Source: Kitasatospora albolonga (lineage in GTDB: Bacteria > Actinomycetota > Actinomycetes > Streptomycetales > Streptomycetaceae). Taken from it: 64,000 nucleotides of DNA. The translations under genes and the position numbers were made by a program. Shown here in pieces: positions 18,107-26,223 of the stretch. The notes below the pieces were generated by a model, which did no database searches, was not told the DNA's origin, and was given only the letters and a program-made list of their open reading frames with translations. The stretch is taken from assembly GCA_002082585.1 (NCBI GenBank), contig CP020563.1, positions 1,234,001 to 1,298,000 on the forward strand, written 5' to 3'. Position 1 is the first letter of the stretch; each line of letters opens with the position of its first letter.

Positions 18107-19027
18107 ATGACTGTGATCGTGCGAGATTTCCGGCCGTCCGACGCGGAGGCGTGGACCCGTGTCCGCCGGGCCTCGGTCCCCTACCTGGTGGCCACCCCCG
18201 AGCAGGTCCTCCACGACCTGGCCCACTCCCATCCGGACCGGCACTACCGGCTGCTGGTCGCCGAGGAGGACGGGGAGATCATCGCCACGGCCCAGGCGGG
18301 CATCGCCCATGACAGCGCGGAGCCGGGGCAGGGGTACTTCACCCCGCACACGCTCCCCGGCCGCACCCGGCGCGGGGCGGGCTCGCTGCTGCTGAGCACG
18401 GCGGAGGAGCACCTGATGGAGGCCGGGGCCACCTCGCTGTACGCGTGGGTCATGGACACCCCGGAGAGCCTGGAGTTCGCCCGCAACCGGGGCTACCGCC
18501 CCAGCCGCTCCGCCCACTTCCAGCGCCTGGACCTGGCGGGCGGTTCCCTGCCGCCGCTCCAGGAGGTCCCGGCGGGCGCCGAGCTGAGGACGGGGGCCGA
18601 CTTCGCCGACGACCCCCGGCCGCTGTTCGACGCGGACGTCGAGGTGACGGCCGACGAGCCGGGTGACATCCCGATCGAGCTGGACGACTACGAGGACTGG
18701 CTGACGAACATCTGGCGGCACCCGGCCTTCGACCAGGAGCTGACCTCGGTGGTGCTGGTGGACGGCGGGGTGGCGGCGTTCAGCGCGGCCACCACCGACG
18801 GGGAGCGGACGTATCTGAGCTCCATGACCGGGACCCTGCGGGACTTCCGGGGGCAGGGCCTGGCCAAGCTGGCGAAGAACGACTCGCTGCACCGGGCACG
18901 GGCGGCCGGGTACACGGACGCGTACACCTCCAACGACGCGGACAACGGCCCGATGCTGGCCGTCAACGAATGGTTCGGCTACACGATCTGCGCGACGGAA
19001 GTCCGCCATGTCCGCATCCTTCCCTGA
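18107..19027 (+). CDS. Tandem GNAT acetyltransferase
   Basis: A 306-aa protein with two GNAT folds in one chain, an arrangement like mycothiol synthase and similar enzymes. The first half starts VIVRDFRPSDAEAWTRV and includes GRTRRGAGSLLLSTAEEHL, a degenerate acetyl-CoA loop. The second half has the better loop, GTLRDFRGQGLAKLAKNDSL, followed by NDADNGPMLAVNEWFGY. No ribosome site precedes the ATG; a TACTGT hexamer ends 8 bases upstream, so the transcript may be leaderless. It overlaps the next gene by 20 bases. Acceptor substrate unknown. Confidence 0.88.
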   Translation: MTVIVRDFRPSDAEAWTRVRRASVPYLVATPEQVLHDLAHSHPDRHYRLLVAEEDGEIIATAQAGIAHDSAEPGQGYFTPHTLPGRTRRGAGSLLLSTAEEHLMEAGATSLYAWVMDTPESLEFARNRGYRPSRSAHFQRLDLAGGSLPPLQEVPAGAELRTGADFADDPRPLFDADVEVTADEPGDIPIELDDYEDWLTNIWRHPAFDQELTSVVLVDGGVAAFSAATTDGERTYLSSMTGTLRDFRGQGLAKLAKNDSLHRARAAGYTDAYTSNDADNGPMLAVNEWFGYTICATEVRHVRILP

Positions 19028-19520
19028 CCCCGGCGCGCCCGGCGGCGAGAGCGTGGCCGTCACCCTGACCAAGGCGGGCCGCGTCAAGATCAGGTACCCG
19101 GCGGAGCTGGTCCGGGACGACGGCACCCGGGTCTCCGTGCGGGCACCGTGGGCCGCGCCCGGGGTGCGGGACTTCGGCTTCGTCCGGTTCGAGCCGGGCG
19201 ATGTCCTCACCGAGCACTACTGGCGGGACCGGTGGTTCGCGGTGAAGGAGGTCCGTACCGGTGACGGCGTGCTGAAGGGCTGGTACTGCGACATCACCCG
19301 CCCCGCGGTCCTGGCCGACGGGGTGCTGGCGGTCGAGGATCTGGACCTGGACCTGTGGGTGTCGGCGGACGGCACCTCCGTACTGCGGCTGGACGAGGAC
19401 GAGTTCGACGCGAGCGGCCTGGCCGGACGCGACCCGGCGGCGGCCGGGGAGGCGGTCCGGGCCCTGGACGAACTGGAGCGCCTCGCCCGGGCCGGGGAGC
19501 TGACGGGGCTGCTGGCCTGA
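19008..19520 (+). CDS. DUF402 domain protein
   Basis: A 170-aa protein of the DUF402 family, whose characterised relatives are metal-dependent nucleoside diphosphate phosphatases (FomD-like). Typical features are RFEPGDVLTEHYWRDRWFAVKEV (seen in parts: FEPGDVLTEHYWRDRWF), WYCDITRPAVLADGVL and the acidic metal-site run VEDLDLDLWVSADGT with LDEDEF. The start overlaps the upstream GNAT gene by 20 bases, so the two are likely translationally coupled. A substrate cannot be assigned. Confidence 0.85.
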   Translation: MSASFPDPGAPGGESVAVTLTKAGRVKIRYPAELVRDDGTRVSVRAPWAAPGVRDFGFVRFEPGDVLTEHYWRDRWFAVKEVRTGDGVLKGWYCDITRPAVLADGVLAVEDLDLDLWVSADGTSVLRLDEDEFDASGLAGRDPAAAGEAVRALDELERLARAGELTGLLA

Positions 19521-19532
19521 AAGCGCCTTCCC

Positions 19533-19602
19533 GGCCGACCTGTTCCTCCCTGCTGACCGACCGATTCCTCCCTGCTGCCCGGCCGATTCCTCCCGGTCGG
19601 CC
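19533..19602. repeat. Short imperfect direct repeat, about 21 bp, three copies
   Basis: The phrase CCGATTCCTCCCTGCTG recurs with small changes three times between the DUF402 gene and the lipoprotein gene. No dyad and no coding capacity were seen. Confidence 0.6.
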
Positions 19603-19740
19603 GATCACCGCGCCGGGAAGACGCCGCGGGGGCGCCGAGGGAGCCGCTGCCATACAGGTTTCACCCCCAATTCCCCTCGCCCTCACCGGCCTTGCGGGAT
19701 ACTCGCAAGTAACCTGACCGCCACCCGGGAGGACCCACCC

Positions 19741-20286
19741 GTGAAGTTCCGACCGCAGCTCGCCGTTCCCCTCGCCGTCTCCGCCGCCCTCCTCACCGCC
19801 TGTTCCGGCTCCGGCCAGGAGCTCGGGTACGGGGAGAAGGCCACGGGTGACGACATCGATGTGACGGTGCTGCGTGTGGAGGCGGGCAGCACGAAGGACC
19901 TGGCCGTGCTGAAGGACGCCTCGGAGTACGCCGGACGGACGCCGTACTACCTTCACTACCGCGTCACCAAGACGAAGGACGGGTCCGTCAAGGGGCCCGA
20001 CTTCGCGGTGACCGGCGACGGCAGGAACCTCACCCGGCTGAGCATCATGCCCGGCTTCGGCACCCCCGTCGTCGGGAAGGACGGCGGTCTCAGCTACTCC
20101 AAGGCGCCGAAGTTCGACAAGTGCACCGCCGACGACTCCTCCTCGGACTTCAACGAGAAGGCGGCGGGGGAGAGTTACACATCCTGCTCCATCTACCTCA
20201 CCGCCGAGGGCGACAGCGCGGCACCGACCGAGGTCGCCTGGCTCGGAGACGACCGGAAGGAGGACCCCGTCGCCGTCTGGAAGTGA
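19741..20286 (+). CDS. Small secreted lipoprotein of unknown function
   Basis: A 181-aa exported protein. The GTG start follows GGGAGG. The signal peptide ends in a lipobox LLTAC with the Cys at about residue 21. The mature part is a compact domain (IDVTVLRVEAGST, PYYLHYRVTKTKDGSV, ESYTSCSIYLTAEG) with two further cysteines that could form a disulfide. It resembles DUF4352-type extracellular immunoglobulin-like lipoproteins, but I do not recognise the family with certainty. It converges with the triple-fusion gene. Confidence 0.78.
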   Translation: MKFRPQLAVPLAVSAALLTACSGSGQELGYGEKATGDDIDVTVLRVEAGSTKDLAVLKDASEYAGRTPYYLHYRVTKTKDGSVKGPDFAVTGDGRNLTRLSIMPGFGTPVVGKDGGLSYSKAPKFDKCTADDSSSDFNEKAAGESYTSCSIYLTAEGDSAAPTEVAWLGDDRKEDPVAVWK

Positions 20287-20370
20287 CCGGGCCGGTGGCC
20301 GGGAGGGGGCCGGGTCCGGCGGGACCGGGAGAGGCCCGGGACCGGGGGCGGAAAGGCCCTGGCCCACGGG

Positions 20371-21858
20371 TCAGATGCCGGAGCCGGTGACCAGCTCCAC
20401 CTCGTGTCCCGCCGGGTCCTCCAGATAGGCGGCGCGGTGACCGGCGCCGCCCGCGTACGGATGGCGGTCGGGGAACAGCAGCCGCCAGCCGTACGCGGGT
20501 GCCTCGGCCGTCAGCGCGTCGAGGGCGGCCCGGTCCGCGACATGGAACGCCAGGTGGTTGAGGCCCGGGCGGCGGCGGTCGTGGCTGCCGTCGACGAGGT
20601 CGGGCGACTGCTCGACGACCACGTAACTGTCGCCGCGCCGCCAGCTGCGGCCATGTGCCCAGCGCTGGTACGGGAGGTGGCCGAGCCTGCCCAGCAGCCA
20701 GCCCCAGCTGCGCTCCGCCCCGGCCAGGTCCGCCACCCACAGCTCGATGTGGTGGACCCGCCCGGTGATGTCCCCGGCGGCGGGCAGCGCCACGGCCCTC
20801 GAAGCGCCGTCCGGCCGGTAAGCGATCGGGTCGCCGTCCCGGTGCCAGTGGATCATGAAGTGCTCGCCCGCCCGGTAACCGTCCAGGCCCGCACGGCAGT
20901 ACGCGACCATGTCGTCGGGCAGGGCGTCCAGCGGGAACCAGTCCACCCCGGAGCACTTCTCCGGCTCCGCGTTGTACGGCGGGCGCTCCCCGTCGTACTC
21001 CGCGAGGAAGAACCAGCCCATGCGCGCCCCGCCGCCGGGCCCCCGGTGCTGCATCACCAGGGCGACCCGCAGCTCGTCGGGGTCCAGCACGACACCGATC
21101 TCCTCGGCGGCCTCCCTGATCATCGCCTCACGCACGTCCTCGCCGTCCTCCGCGTGGCCGGAGGGCAGGTTCAGCAGACCGTCCCCGTAACCCGTGCCCG
21201 CGCGGCGGGCGAGCAGGACGTCGGGGCCCCGGCGCAGAATCAGATGGACGTCGACGACCTCGGTGTGCCGGTGGACCGGCTCCGCGCGGGCCACCAGGGC
21301 GTACCGCTCACCGTCCACCTCCTTGCCCCAGAGCCGAGCGTCGCCCGCCAGATCCTCGTGGTGAACGCGCTCGGTGTGCGGGGCGAGCAGGGCGGTGAGC
21401 CGGGCGGCGGGGAGCCCGGCGCCGCTTCCCGCCCCCTCGATCAGCAGCAGCCGCCCGCCCGGCTTCAGCAGCCCGAACCAATGGGCCAGGGCCGCCGCCG
21501 GATCGGGCAGCAGCCGGACGACGTTCCGGGCCACGATCACGTCGAACGCCCGCTCCCCCACCGGCGGCCGGACGGCGTCCCCGACGAGCACCTCCGCCCC
21601 GGTCCCGGCGAGCTTGGCGCGGGCCAGCTCGGCCATCCGGGGCGACCGGTCCACGGCGGTGACCCGGTGTCCCTGCCCGGCGGCGAGCAGCGAGAGGCTC
21701 CCCGTACCGCACCCGAGGTCCAGCACCTCGCTGCGGATGACGGGCAGCCAGCTCTCCAGCCGACCGGCCCAGGCATGGCGCACGGCGGGGTCGAGGAGCC
21801 CGTGCCCGGGCTCCTCGTCGAAGGATTCGGCCGCCGCGTCCCAGTCGATCGTGGTCAT
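20371..21858 (-). CDS. Trifunctional fusion: SAM methyltransferase + Nudix hydrolase + VOC domain
   Basis: 495 aa with three complete domains. Residues 1-200 are a class I methyltransferase with the SAM loop VLDLGCGTGSLSL. Residues about 205-350 are a Nudix hydrolase with a full Nudix box starting GHAEDGE and ending REAAEEIG near residue 231-254. Residues about 365-495 are a glyoxalase/VOC fold with HHIELWV, NHLAFHV and GHEVELV as likely metal ligands. ATG at 21858 is chosen because the methyltransferase begins there; no strong ribosome site is seen. A housekeeping role on damaged nucleotides or small toxic metabolites is possible, but no shared substrate is known. Confidence 0.88.
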   Translation of the reverse strand: MTTIDWDAAAESFDEEPGHGLLDPAVRHAWAGRLESWLPVIRSEVLDLGCGTGSLSLLAAGQGHRVTAVDRSPRMAELARAKLAGTGAEVLVGDAVRPPVGERAFDVIVARNVVRLLPDPAAALAHWFGLLKPGGRLLLIEGAGSGAGLPAARLTALLAPHTERVHHEDLAGDARLWGKEVDGERYALVARAEPVHRHTEVVDVHLILRRGPDVLLARRAGTGYGDGLLNLPSGHAEDGEDVREAMIREAAEEIGVVLDPDELRVALVMQHRGPGGGARMGWFFLAEYDGERPPYNAEPEKCSGVDWFPLDALPDDMVAYCRAGLDGYRAGEHFMIHWHRDGDPIAYRPDGASRAVALPAAGDITGRVHHIELWVADLAGAERSWGWLLGRLGHLPYQRWAHGRSWRRGDSYVVVEQSPDLVDGSHDRRRPGLNHLAFHVADRAALDALTAEAPAYGWRLLFPDRHPYAGGAGHRAAYLEDPAGHEVELVTGSGI

Positions 21859-22100
21859 GGTTCCGATGCTCTCAGCCACCACTGACAACCGCTCTCGGCC
21901 ACCACGGACAACGGGGCGCGGGCAGCGGATCGGGAAGCTTTCTGAGCGCCCACTTAGCCGGACCTTAAACCGACCATAAGAATCTCCTCCACCCCGTCCC
22001 AGCAGGCTTTTTGGCCCTTCCGAGCGGCTAGCTTGCTGAGCGCCGGGGCGGATTCCGCATCGGCGCCCCACCGTTGTGCCGCTTTGAAGGAGAACCCTCC

Positions 22101-23156
22101 ATGACCGCTCGTCGCAAGGCCGCCGGGATCGTCGCCCTCGGTTTCGCACCGCTCGCGCTGGCCGGACTCACCGCCACCCCGGCGCTCGCCCACGGTTCGC
22201 TGACCGACCCGGTGAGCCGGGTGTCCGCGTGCTTCGCGGAGGGGCCGGAGAACCCGGTGTCGGCGGCGTGCAGGGCGGCGGTGGCGGCGGGCGGTACGCA
22301 GGCGCTGTACGACTGGAACGGGGTGAACATCGCCAACGCGGCGGGCAAGCACCGTGAGCTGATCCCGGACGGCAAGCTGTGCAGCGCGGCCAACGACAAG
22401 TTCAGGGGGCTCGACCTGGCGCGCGCCGACTGGCCCGCGTCCTCCGTGAAGGCGGGCAAGCACACCTTCAAGTTCCGTGCCACGGCCCCGCACCGGGGTT
22501 CCTTCGAGCTGTACATGACCAAGGCGGGCTATGACCCGTCGAAGCCGCTGGCCTGGTCGGACCTGGAGGCGAAGCCGTTCGCCGAGGTCACCGACCCCAA
22601 GCTGGTGGACGGTTCGTACGTCTTCGACGGGACGATCCCGGACCGGACGGGGCGGCAGCTGATCTACACGGTGTGGCAGCGCTCCGACTCCCCCGAGGCG
22701 TTCTACGCCTGCTCCGACGTGGTCTTCGGTGGCGGTTCGGGCGGTACGGGCGGTGGCGGCACCCAGAAGGAGAAGCCCGCGGGTGAGGCTCCGAAGGCCG
22801 AGGAAGAGGCTCCCGCTCCCGCCCCCTCCGCGCCTTCCGAGGACGCGATCACCAAGGGCGCCGAGAAGTCCTCCGTCGAGCACAACGGGCACGGCGACGA
22901 CGACGCGAACACGGGGGCGAAGGTCAACTCCGCCGCTCCCGCCGCCCCGGCCGAGGACGAGGCCGAGGCGCCGCAGGGCAACGCCCCGCAGGCAAACGCG
23001 GCCGGTCAGAAGGACGTGCTGGCCGAGACCGGCGGTTCGGACACGAGCACCTATCTCGCGATCGGCGGGGCCGCCGCCCTCGCCGTCGGTGCGGCCGTGC
23101 TGTTCTCCTCGCAGCGCCGCCGGGCCGTCACCCCGACCGGCCGGCACAGCCGCTGA
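22101..23156 (+). CDS. Cell-wall-anchored AA10 lytic polysaccharide monooxygenase
   Basis: A 351-aa copper LPMO (auxiliary activity family 10) for oxidative cleavage of chitin or cellulose. The signal peptide (about 1-30) ends ALA, leaving His31 as the new N-terminus; His131 in TAPHRG is the second histidine of the copper brace. The catalytic domain runs to about residue 210. A Pro/Ala/Glu-rich linker follows, then a sortase signal: LAETG at about 307, a hydrophobic helix and SQRRR. The LAXTG form is the sortase E type of streptomycetes. It starts at ATG 22101 after GGAG. Whether chitin or cellulose is the target is not clear. Confidence 0.93.
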   Translation: MTARRKAAGIVALGFAPLALAGLTATPALAHGSLTDPVSRVSACFAEGPENPVSAACRAAVAAGGTQALYDWNGVNIANAAGKHRELIPDGKLCSAANDKFRGLDLARADWPASSVKAGKHTFKFRATAPHRGSFELYMTKAGYDPSKPLAWSDLEAKPFAEVTDPKLVDGSYVFDGTIPDRTGRQLIYTVWQRSDSPEAFYACSDVVFGGGSGGTGGGGTQKEKPAGEAPKAEEEAPAPAPSAPSEDAITKGAEKSSVEHNGHGDDDANTGAKVNSAAPAAPAEDEAEAPQGNAPQANAAGQKDVLAETGGSDTSTYLAIGGAAALAVGAAVLFSSQRRRAVTPTGRHSR

Positions 23157-23163
23157 CCCGCTT

Positions 23164-23187
23164 CCCGCCCCGGGACACCGGGGCGGG
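23164..23187 (+). terminator. Terminator after LPMO gene
   Basis: CCCGCCCCGG and CCGGGGCGGG form a perfect 10-bp stem with a 4-base loop, 8 bases past the LPMO stop. Confidence 0.8.
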
Positions 23188-23200
23188 ACGGTCATGACAC

Positions 23201-23246
23201 GGGCCGAGGACCGCCACCCGCCCCACCGGGCGGCGGTCCTCGGCCC
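23201..23246. terminator. Long hairpin between convergent LPMO and lipase genes
   Basis: A perfect 15-bp stem (GGGCCGAGGACCGCC at 23201-23215, complement at 23232-23246) ends 15 bases from the lipase stop. It most likely ends lipase transcription. Confidence 0.78.
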
Positions 23247-23261
23247 AGCCGTTTCCGGGTG

Positions 23262-24155
23262 TCAGCCGATCACCGAGGCGCAGGTGGTCGGGGTGGTGCG
23301 CGACGGGTCGAGCGCGTTCGCCACCTCGTGGAAGGCGATCCGGTCGATGGTCCCGATCGCCACGTGCTCGGAGAGGTCGAGCGGGCACAGGTCCTGGAGC
23401 AGGACATTGCGTACGTTCGGTCCGTCCAGGTACTGCGTGCGGTACGGCGTCACCACCTGGTCGTACTTGGTCGCGATGACGGTGTAGCGGACCCCGGGGA
23501 CGGTGTCGCCGCCCGCGGTGAGCTTGGTCATGAAGGGCGAGCCGACGACCTGGTCGGCGAGGGCGGGGGTCTTGTCGTTGATGAACTTCTCGACACCGGG
23601 GAAGTACGGCAGCAGCTTGGTGAGGCCGAGCAGCGTGGTGCCGTGGTTGCTGGGGGCGATACCGACAAGGGCGTTGACCTTGGGGGCGCCGCCGAGGAAC
23701 TTCAGGTAGTAGTTGGGCATCATGCCGCCCTGGGAGTGGCCGACGATGTCGGCCTTCGGCGCTCCGGTGGAGGCGAGCACCCTGTCGACGAAGACGCTGA
23801 GCTGTTCGGCGGACTTGTCGACGGGTCCGAGGCCGTGGAAGAACGGCACGCCGGGGAGCTGGCCGTAGTCGAGGGAGAAGACGCAGTAGCCCCGGTTGAC
23901 CAGGTAGGGGGCGAGGCCCAGCCAGTTGTCGATCGAGTTCCCGAAGGTTCCGTGGACCAGGACGACCGGGCGGGGATGGGCGGCGGAGGGCTTGCAGGAG
24001 TAGTCGTTCCAGCCACGTGAGGTGGCCGCCGCGGCGGTGGGGGCGGCCGCGGTCGCGGTCGCCGTGGGGGCGACCAGGAGGGTGACGGCGAGGAGCAGGG
24101 CGGCGAATACGCTGCGCGTGCGTGGGGTGCGCGCAGCACGGAACCAGGGCAGCAT
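23262..24155 (-). CDS. Secreted alpha/beta-hydrolase lipase (EstA/LipB type)
   Basis: A 297-aa exported lipase or esterase. A long signal peptide with twin arginines in RTPRTR and an Ala-rich core ends near residue 45. The lipase start motif VVLVHGTFGNSIDNW carries the oxyanion hole, and IVGHSQGGMMPNYYLK carries the nucleophile Ser. Asp and His are likely in DQVVTPYRT and FHEVANALD. Terminal cysteines (YSCKP, TTCASVIG) fit a disulfide. AAGGAG precedes the ATG. Its upstream motif at 24227-24240 matches that of the GDSL lipase. Confidence 0.92.
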   Translation of the reverse strand: MLPWFRAARTPRTRSVFAALLLAVTLLVAPTATATAAAPTAAAATSRGWNDYSCKPSAAHPRPVVLVHGTFGNSIDNWLGLAPYLVNRGYCVFSLDYGQLPGVPFFHGLGPVDKSAEQLSVFVDRVLASTGAPKADIVGHSQGGMMPNYYLKFLGGAPKVNALVGIAPSNHGTTLLGLTKLLPYFPGVEKFINDKTPALADQVVGSPFMTKLTAGGDTVPGVRYTVIATKYDQVVTPYRTQYLDGPNVRNVLLQDLCPLDLSEHVAIGTIDRIAFHEVANALDPSRTTPTTCASVIG

Positions 24156-24226
24156 CGTGTGGTCTCCTTGCGGCTCAAGGGAGGTGCGATGGCGGTGCGC
24201 CCTGTGGCCCGGACCACAAGCTTTGT

Positions 24227-24240
24227 GTGCTCATGCCAAA
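24227..24240 (-). promoter_or_regulatory. Shared upstream motif of the lipase genes, copy 2
   Basis: On the minus strand TTTGGCATGAGCAC lies 72 bases upstream of the lipase start, with one base changed from the copy at 16304-16317, which is 67 bases upstream of its gene. Confidence 0.5.
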
Positions 24241-24282
24241 TTACGCACGAGTAAGGTCGGGAGGGAAGTTACGCGTCGGTAA
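24241..24282. promoter_or_regulatory. Paired TTAC-N6-GTAA dyads
   Basis: TTACGCACGAGTAA (24241-24254) and TTACGCGTCGGTAA (24269-24282) share the TTACGC...GTAA form. They are spaced 28 bases apart in the divergent gap between the lipase gene and the DUF3533-type gene. They look like two operator half-sets for one regulator. Confidence 0.4.
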
Positions 24283-24425
24283 AAACTGCTGCGCCCTCAC
24301 CGTAGATCGGCTAGAGGCGTCAACCCCGCGATTCCGGCCGCGCGCCCGGCCGCCGCCCCGTCCCCCTTGGCCCATTCGGCCCCGCCCCGCCTGCGCGGGC
24401 ACCGCCGCGCCCGGACGGTGGGGGC

Positions 24426-25481
24426 ATGACTTTCGTCGACGAGGTGAAGAACGCCGTCACTCCACGGGCCGCCCTGCTCGTCATCGGCGTACTCGGACTG
24501 CAACTGCTGTTCATCGCGTCCTACGTCGGGGCACTGCACAAGCCGAAGCCGACGGACGTCGCCTTCGGGGTGGTCGCCCCGCAGCAGATGTCCCAGCAGC
24601 TCGTCGCCCAGCTCGACGGGCTCCCCGGCGGACCGCTGGACCCCCGTACGGTGAGCAGCGAGGCCGAGGCGCGCGAGCAGATCATGAACCGCGAGATCGA
24701 CGGTGCCCTGATCGTCTCGCCGCAGGGCAGGACCGACACCCTCCTGGTCGCCTCCGGCGGCGGGACCGTTCTCTCCAGCGCCCTGGAGCACCTCCTCACC
24801 CAGGTCGAGGGGGAACAGGGGCGGACCGTGCGGACCGTGGACGTGGCACCGGCCTCCGCCGACGACTTCGACGGACTCTCGTCCTTCTACCTGGTGGTGG
24901 GCTGGTGCGTGGGCGGCTATCTCTGCGCCTCGATCCTGGCGATCAGCGCCGGGACCAAGCCCGCCAACCGGCAGCGCGCGGTGATCCGGACCTCGGTCAT
25001 GGCGCTGTACGCGATCGCCGGCGGCATCGGCGGCGCGGCCATCATCGGCCCGGTCCTCGGCGCACTGCCGGGCAGCTTCTGGGGCCTGGCCGGTCTCGGT
25101 GCCCTGGTCGTCTTCTCGGTCGGCATGACCACGCTCGCCCTGGAGGCCCTCACCGGCATCGTCGGCATCGGCCTGGCCGTCCTGATCATCGTCGTCGCGG
25201 GCAACCCGAGCGCGGGCGGCGCCTTCCCGCTCCCGATGCTCCCGGACTTCTGGCGGGCGATCGGCCCGGCCCTCCCGCCGGGCGCGGGCACCTGGGTGGC
25301 CCGCTCGATCGCCTACTTCCGGGGCAACGCGGTCACCGGCCCGCTGCTGGTGCTCTCCGCCTGGGCGGTCGCCGGTACGGCGCTGCCCCTGCTGCTGTCG
25401 ATGCGGAGGCGGGACGGGCGTGACGACAAGGGCGTGGAGGCGGCGGCGCCGTCGCCGTCCGGCGGGTCGACGGCTGTCTGA
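24426..25481 (+). CDS. DUF3533/ABC-2-type membrane protein
   Basis: A 351-aa membrane protein. One N-terminal helix (ALLVIGVLGLQLLFIASYV) is followed by an external domain of about 120 residues. About five helices follow (FYLVVGWCVGGYLCASILAI onwards). This plan is that of the DUF3533 or YhgE/Pip family, related to ABC-2 permeases but without an ATPase next door. The C-terminal tail is short, polar and rich in Ser/Pro. Export of an unknown compound is possible. It is divergent from the lipase gene. Confidence 0.78.
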   Translation: MTFVDEVKNAVTPRAALLVIGVLGLQLLFIASYVGALHKPKPTDVAFGVVAPQQMSQQLVAQLDGLPGGPLDPRTVSSEAEAREQIMNREIDGALIVSPQGRTDTLLVASGGGTVLSSALEHLLTQVEGEQGRTVRTVDVAPASADDFDGLSSFYLVVGWCVGGYLCASILAISAGTKPANRQRAVIRTSVMALYAIAGGIGGAAIIGPVLGALPGSFWGLAGLGALVVFSVGMTTLALEALTGIVGIGLAVLIIVVAGNPSAGGAFPLPMLPDFWRAIGPALPPGAGTWVARSIAYFRGNAVTGPLLVLSAWAVAGTALPLLLSMRRRDGRDDKGVEAAAPSPSGGSTAV

Positions 25482-25499
25482 CAGCTCCACCGTCCGTTC

Positions 25500-25526
25500 A
25501 CGGGGCCGCCTCTCCGGCGGCCCCGT
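25500..25526 (+). terminator. Terminator after DUF3533-type gene
   Basis: ACGGGGCCGCC and GGCGGCCCCGT form an 11-bp stem with loop TCTCC, 18 bases past the stop. Confidence 0.8.
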
Positions 25527-25668
25527 CCGACGTTCCGCCCCATTCCTGATGTCAGGTCGGTTCAACGGCTATGCATGACAGGTGCATGACGACATTCTGG
25601 AGCGGCCTCGTCCACCCGGCGAGGAGCACGGCCAGGACCGCTCCTTCCCACCCCCACGGAGACCGCTC

Positions 25669-26160
25669 ATGCGTCGTCGATTCACCGCACCGCTCGCCGC
25701 CGTCGCCCTGTCGCTCCCGCTCACCCTGATCAGCGCCGCCCCCTCCTCCGCCGCCCCCGCCGACAAGCCCCAGGTGCTCAGCTCCTGGACCCAGACGAGC
25801 GCCTCCAGCCACAACGCCTGGAACGCCGCCCGCAACAACCGGGGCGCCTGGTCCGCGTACGGCTTCGACTGGTCCACGGACTACTGCAGCAGCTCCCCCG
25901 ACAACCCCTTCGGCTTCCCCTTCCAGACCTCCTGCGCCCGCCACGACTTCGGCTACCGGAACTACAAGGCCGCCGGTACGTTCTCCGCCCACAAGGCCCG
26001 TATCGACTCCGCCTTCTACGAAGACCTCAAGCGCGTGTGCGCCGCCTACTCCGGCGCCAAGCGGACCTCGTGCAACAGCACCGCCTGGACCTACTACCAG
26101 GCCGTACGCGCCTTCGGTATCGCCCCGGCCGGGGCGGACTCCACCGGCCAGGCCGCCTGA
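25669..26160 (+). CDS. Secreted prokaryotic phospholipase A2
   Basis: A 163-aa exported phospholipase A2 close to the S. violaceoruber enzyme type. The signal peptide covers about residues 1-29 (ends SSAAP). The calcium site lies in GFDWSTDYCSSSPD, and the catalytic His92-Asp93 pair is in SCARHDFGYRNY. Four cysteines (in DYCSS, TSCAR, RVCAA, TSCNS) give the two family disulfides. ATG at 25669 is chosen because GGAG precedes it; the frame opens earlier but the extra residues are not a signal peptide. The enzyme releases the sn-2 fatty acid from glycerophospholipids outside the cell. Confidence 0.94.
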   Translation: MRRRFTAPLAAVALSLPLTLISAAPSSAAPADKPQVLSSWTQTSASSHNAWNAARNNRGAWSAYGFDWSTDYCSSSPDNPFGFPFQTSCARHDFGYRNYKAAGTFSAHKARIDSAFYEDLKRVCAAYSGAKRTSCNSTAWTYYQAVRAFGIAPAGADSTGQAA

Positions 26161-26173
26161 GCACAGCCAAACG

Positions 26174-26207
26174 GGAGAGGCCCCCGGCGCGCGCCGGGGG
26201 CCTCTCC
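26174..26207. terminator. Bidirectional terminator between phospholipase A2 and protease genes
   Basis: A perfect 17-bp inverted repeat (GGAGAGGCCCCCGGCGC and complement, no spacer) lies between the convergent genes, with stops 13 bases before and 16 bases after. Confidence 0.85.
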
Positions 26208-26223
26208 TTGGTGCGGTGGTACG

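Noticed and set aside
22000..22100. DasR-type site (ACTGGTCTAGACCAGT) upstream of the LPMO gene
   Set aside because: I looked for it because chitin genes often carry one, but no matching dyad is present between 21859 and 22100.
16268..24254. CTACTCCGTAGTAG (16268) and TTACTCGTGCGTAA (reverse of 24241-24254) as the same lipase operator
   Set aside because: They share TACTC and GTA but lie on opposite sides of the better conserved 14-bp motif, so a common role is not supported.
24286..24320. tRNA-like string CCGTAGATCGGCTAGAGG
   Set aside because: No acceptor stem and no T-arm (GTTCGA) at the required distance.
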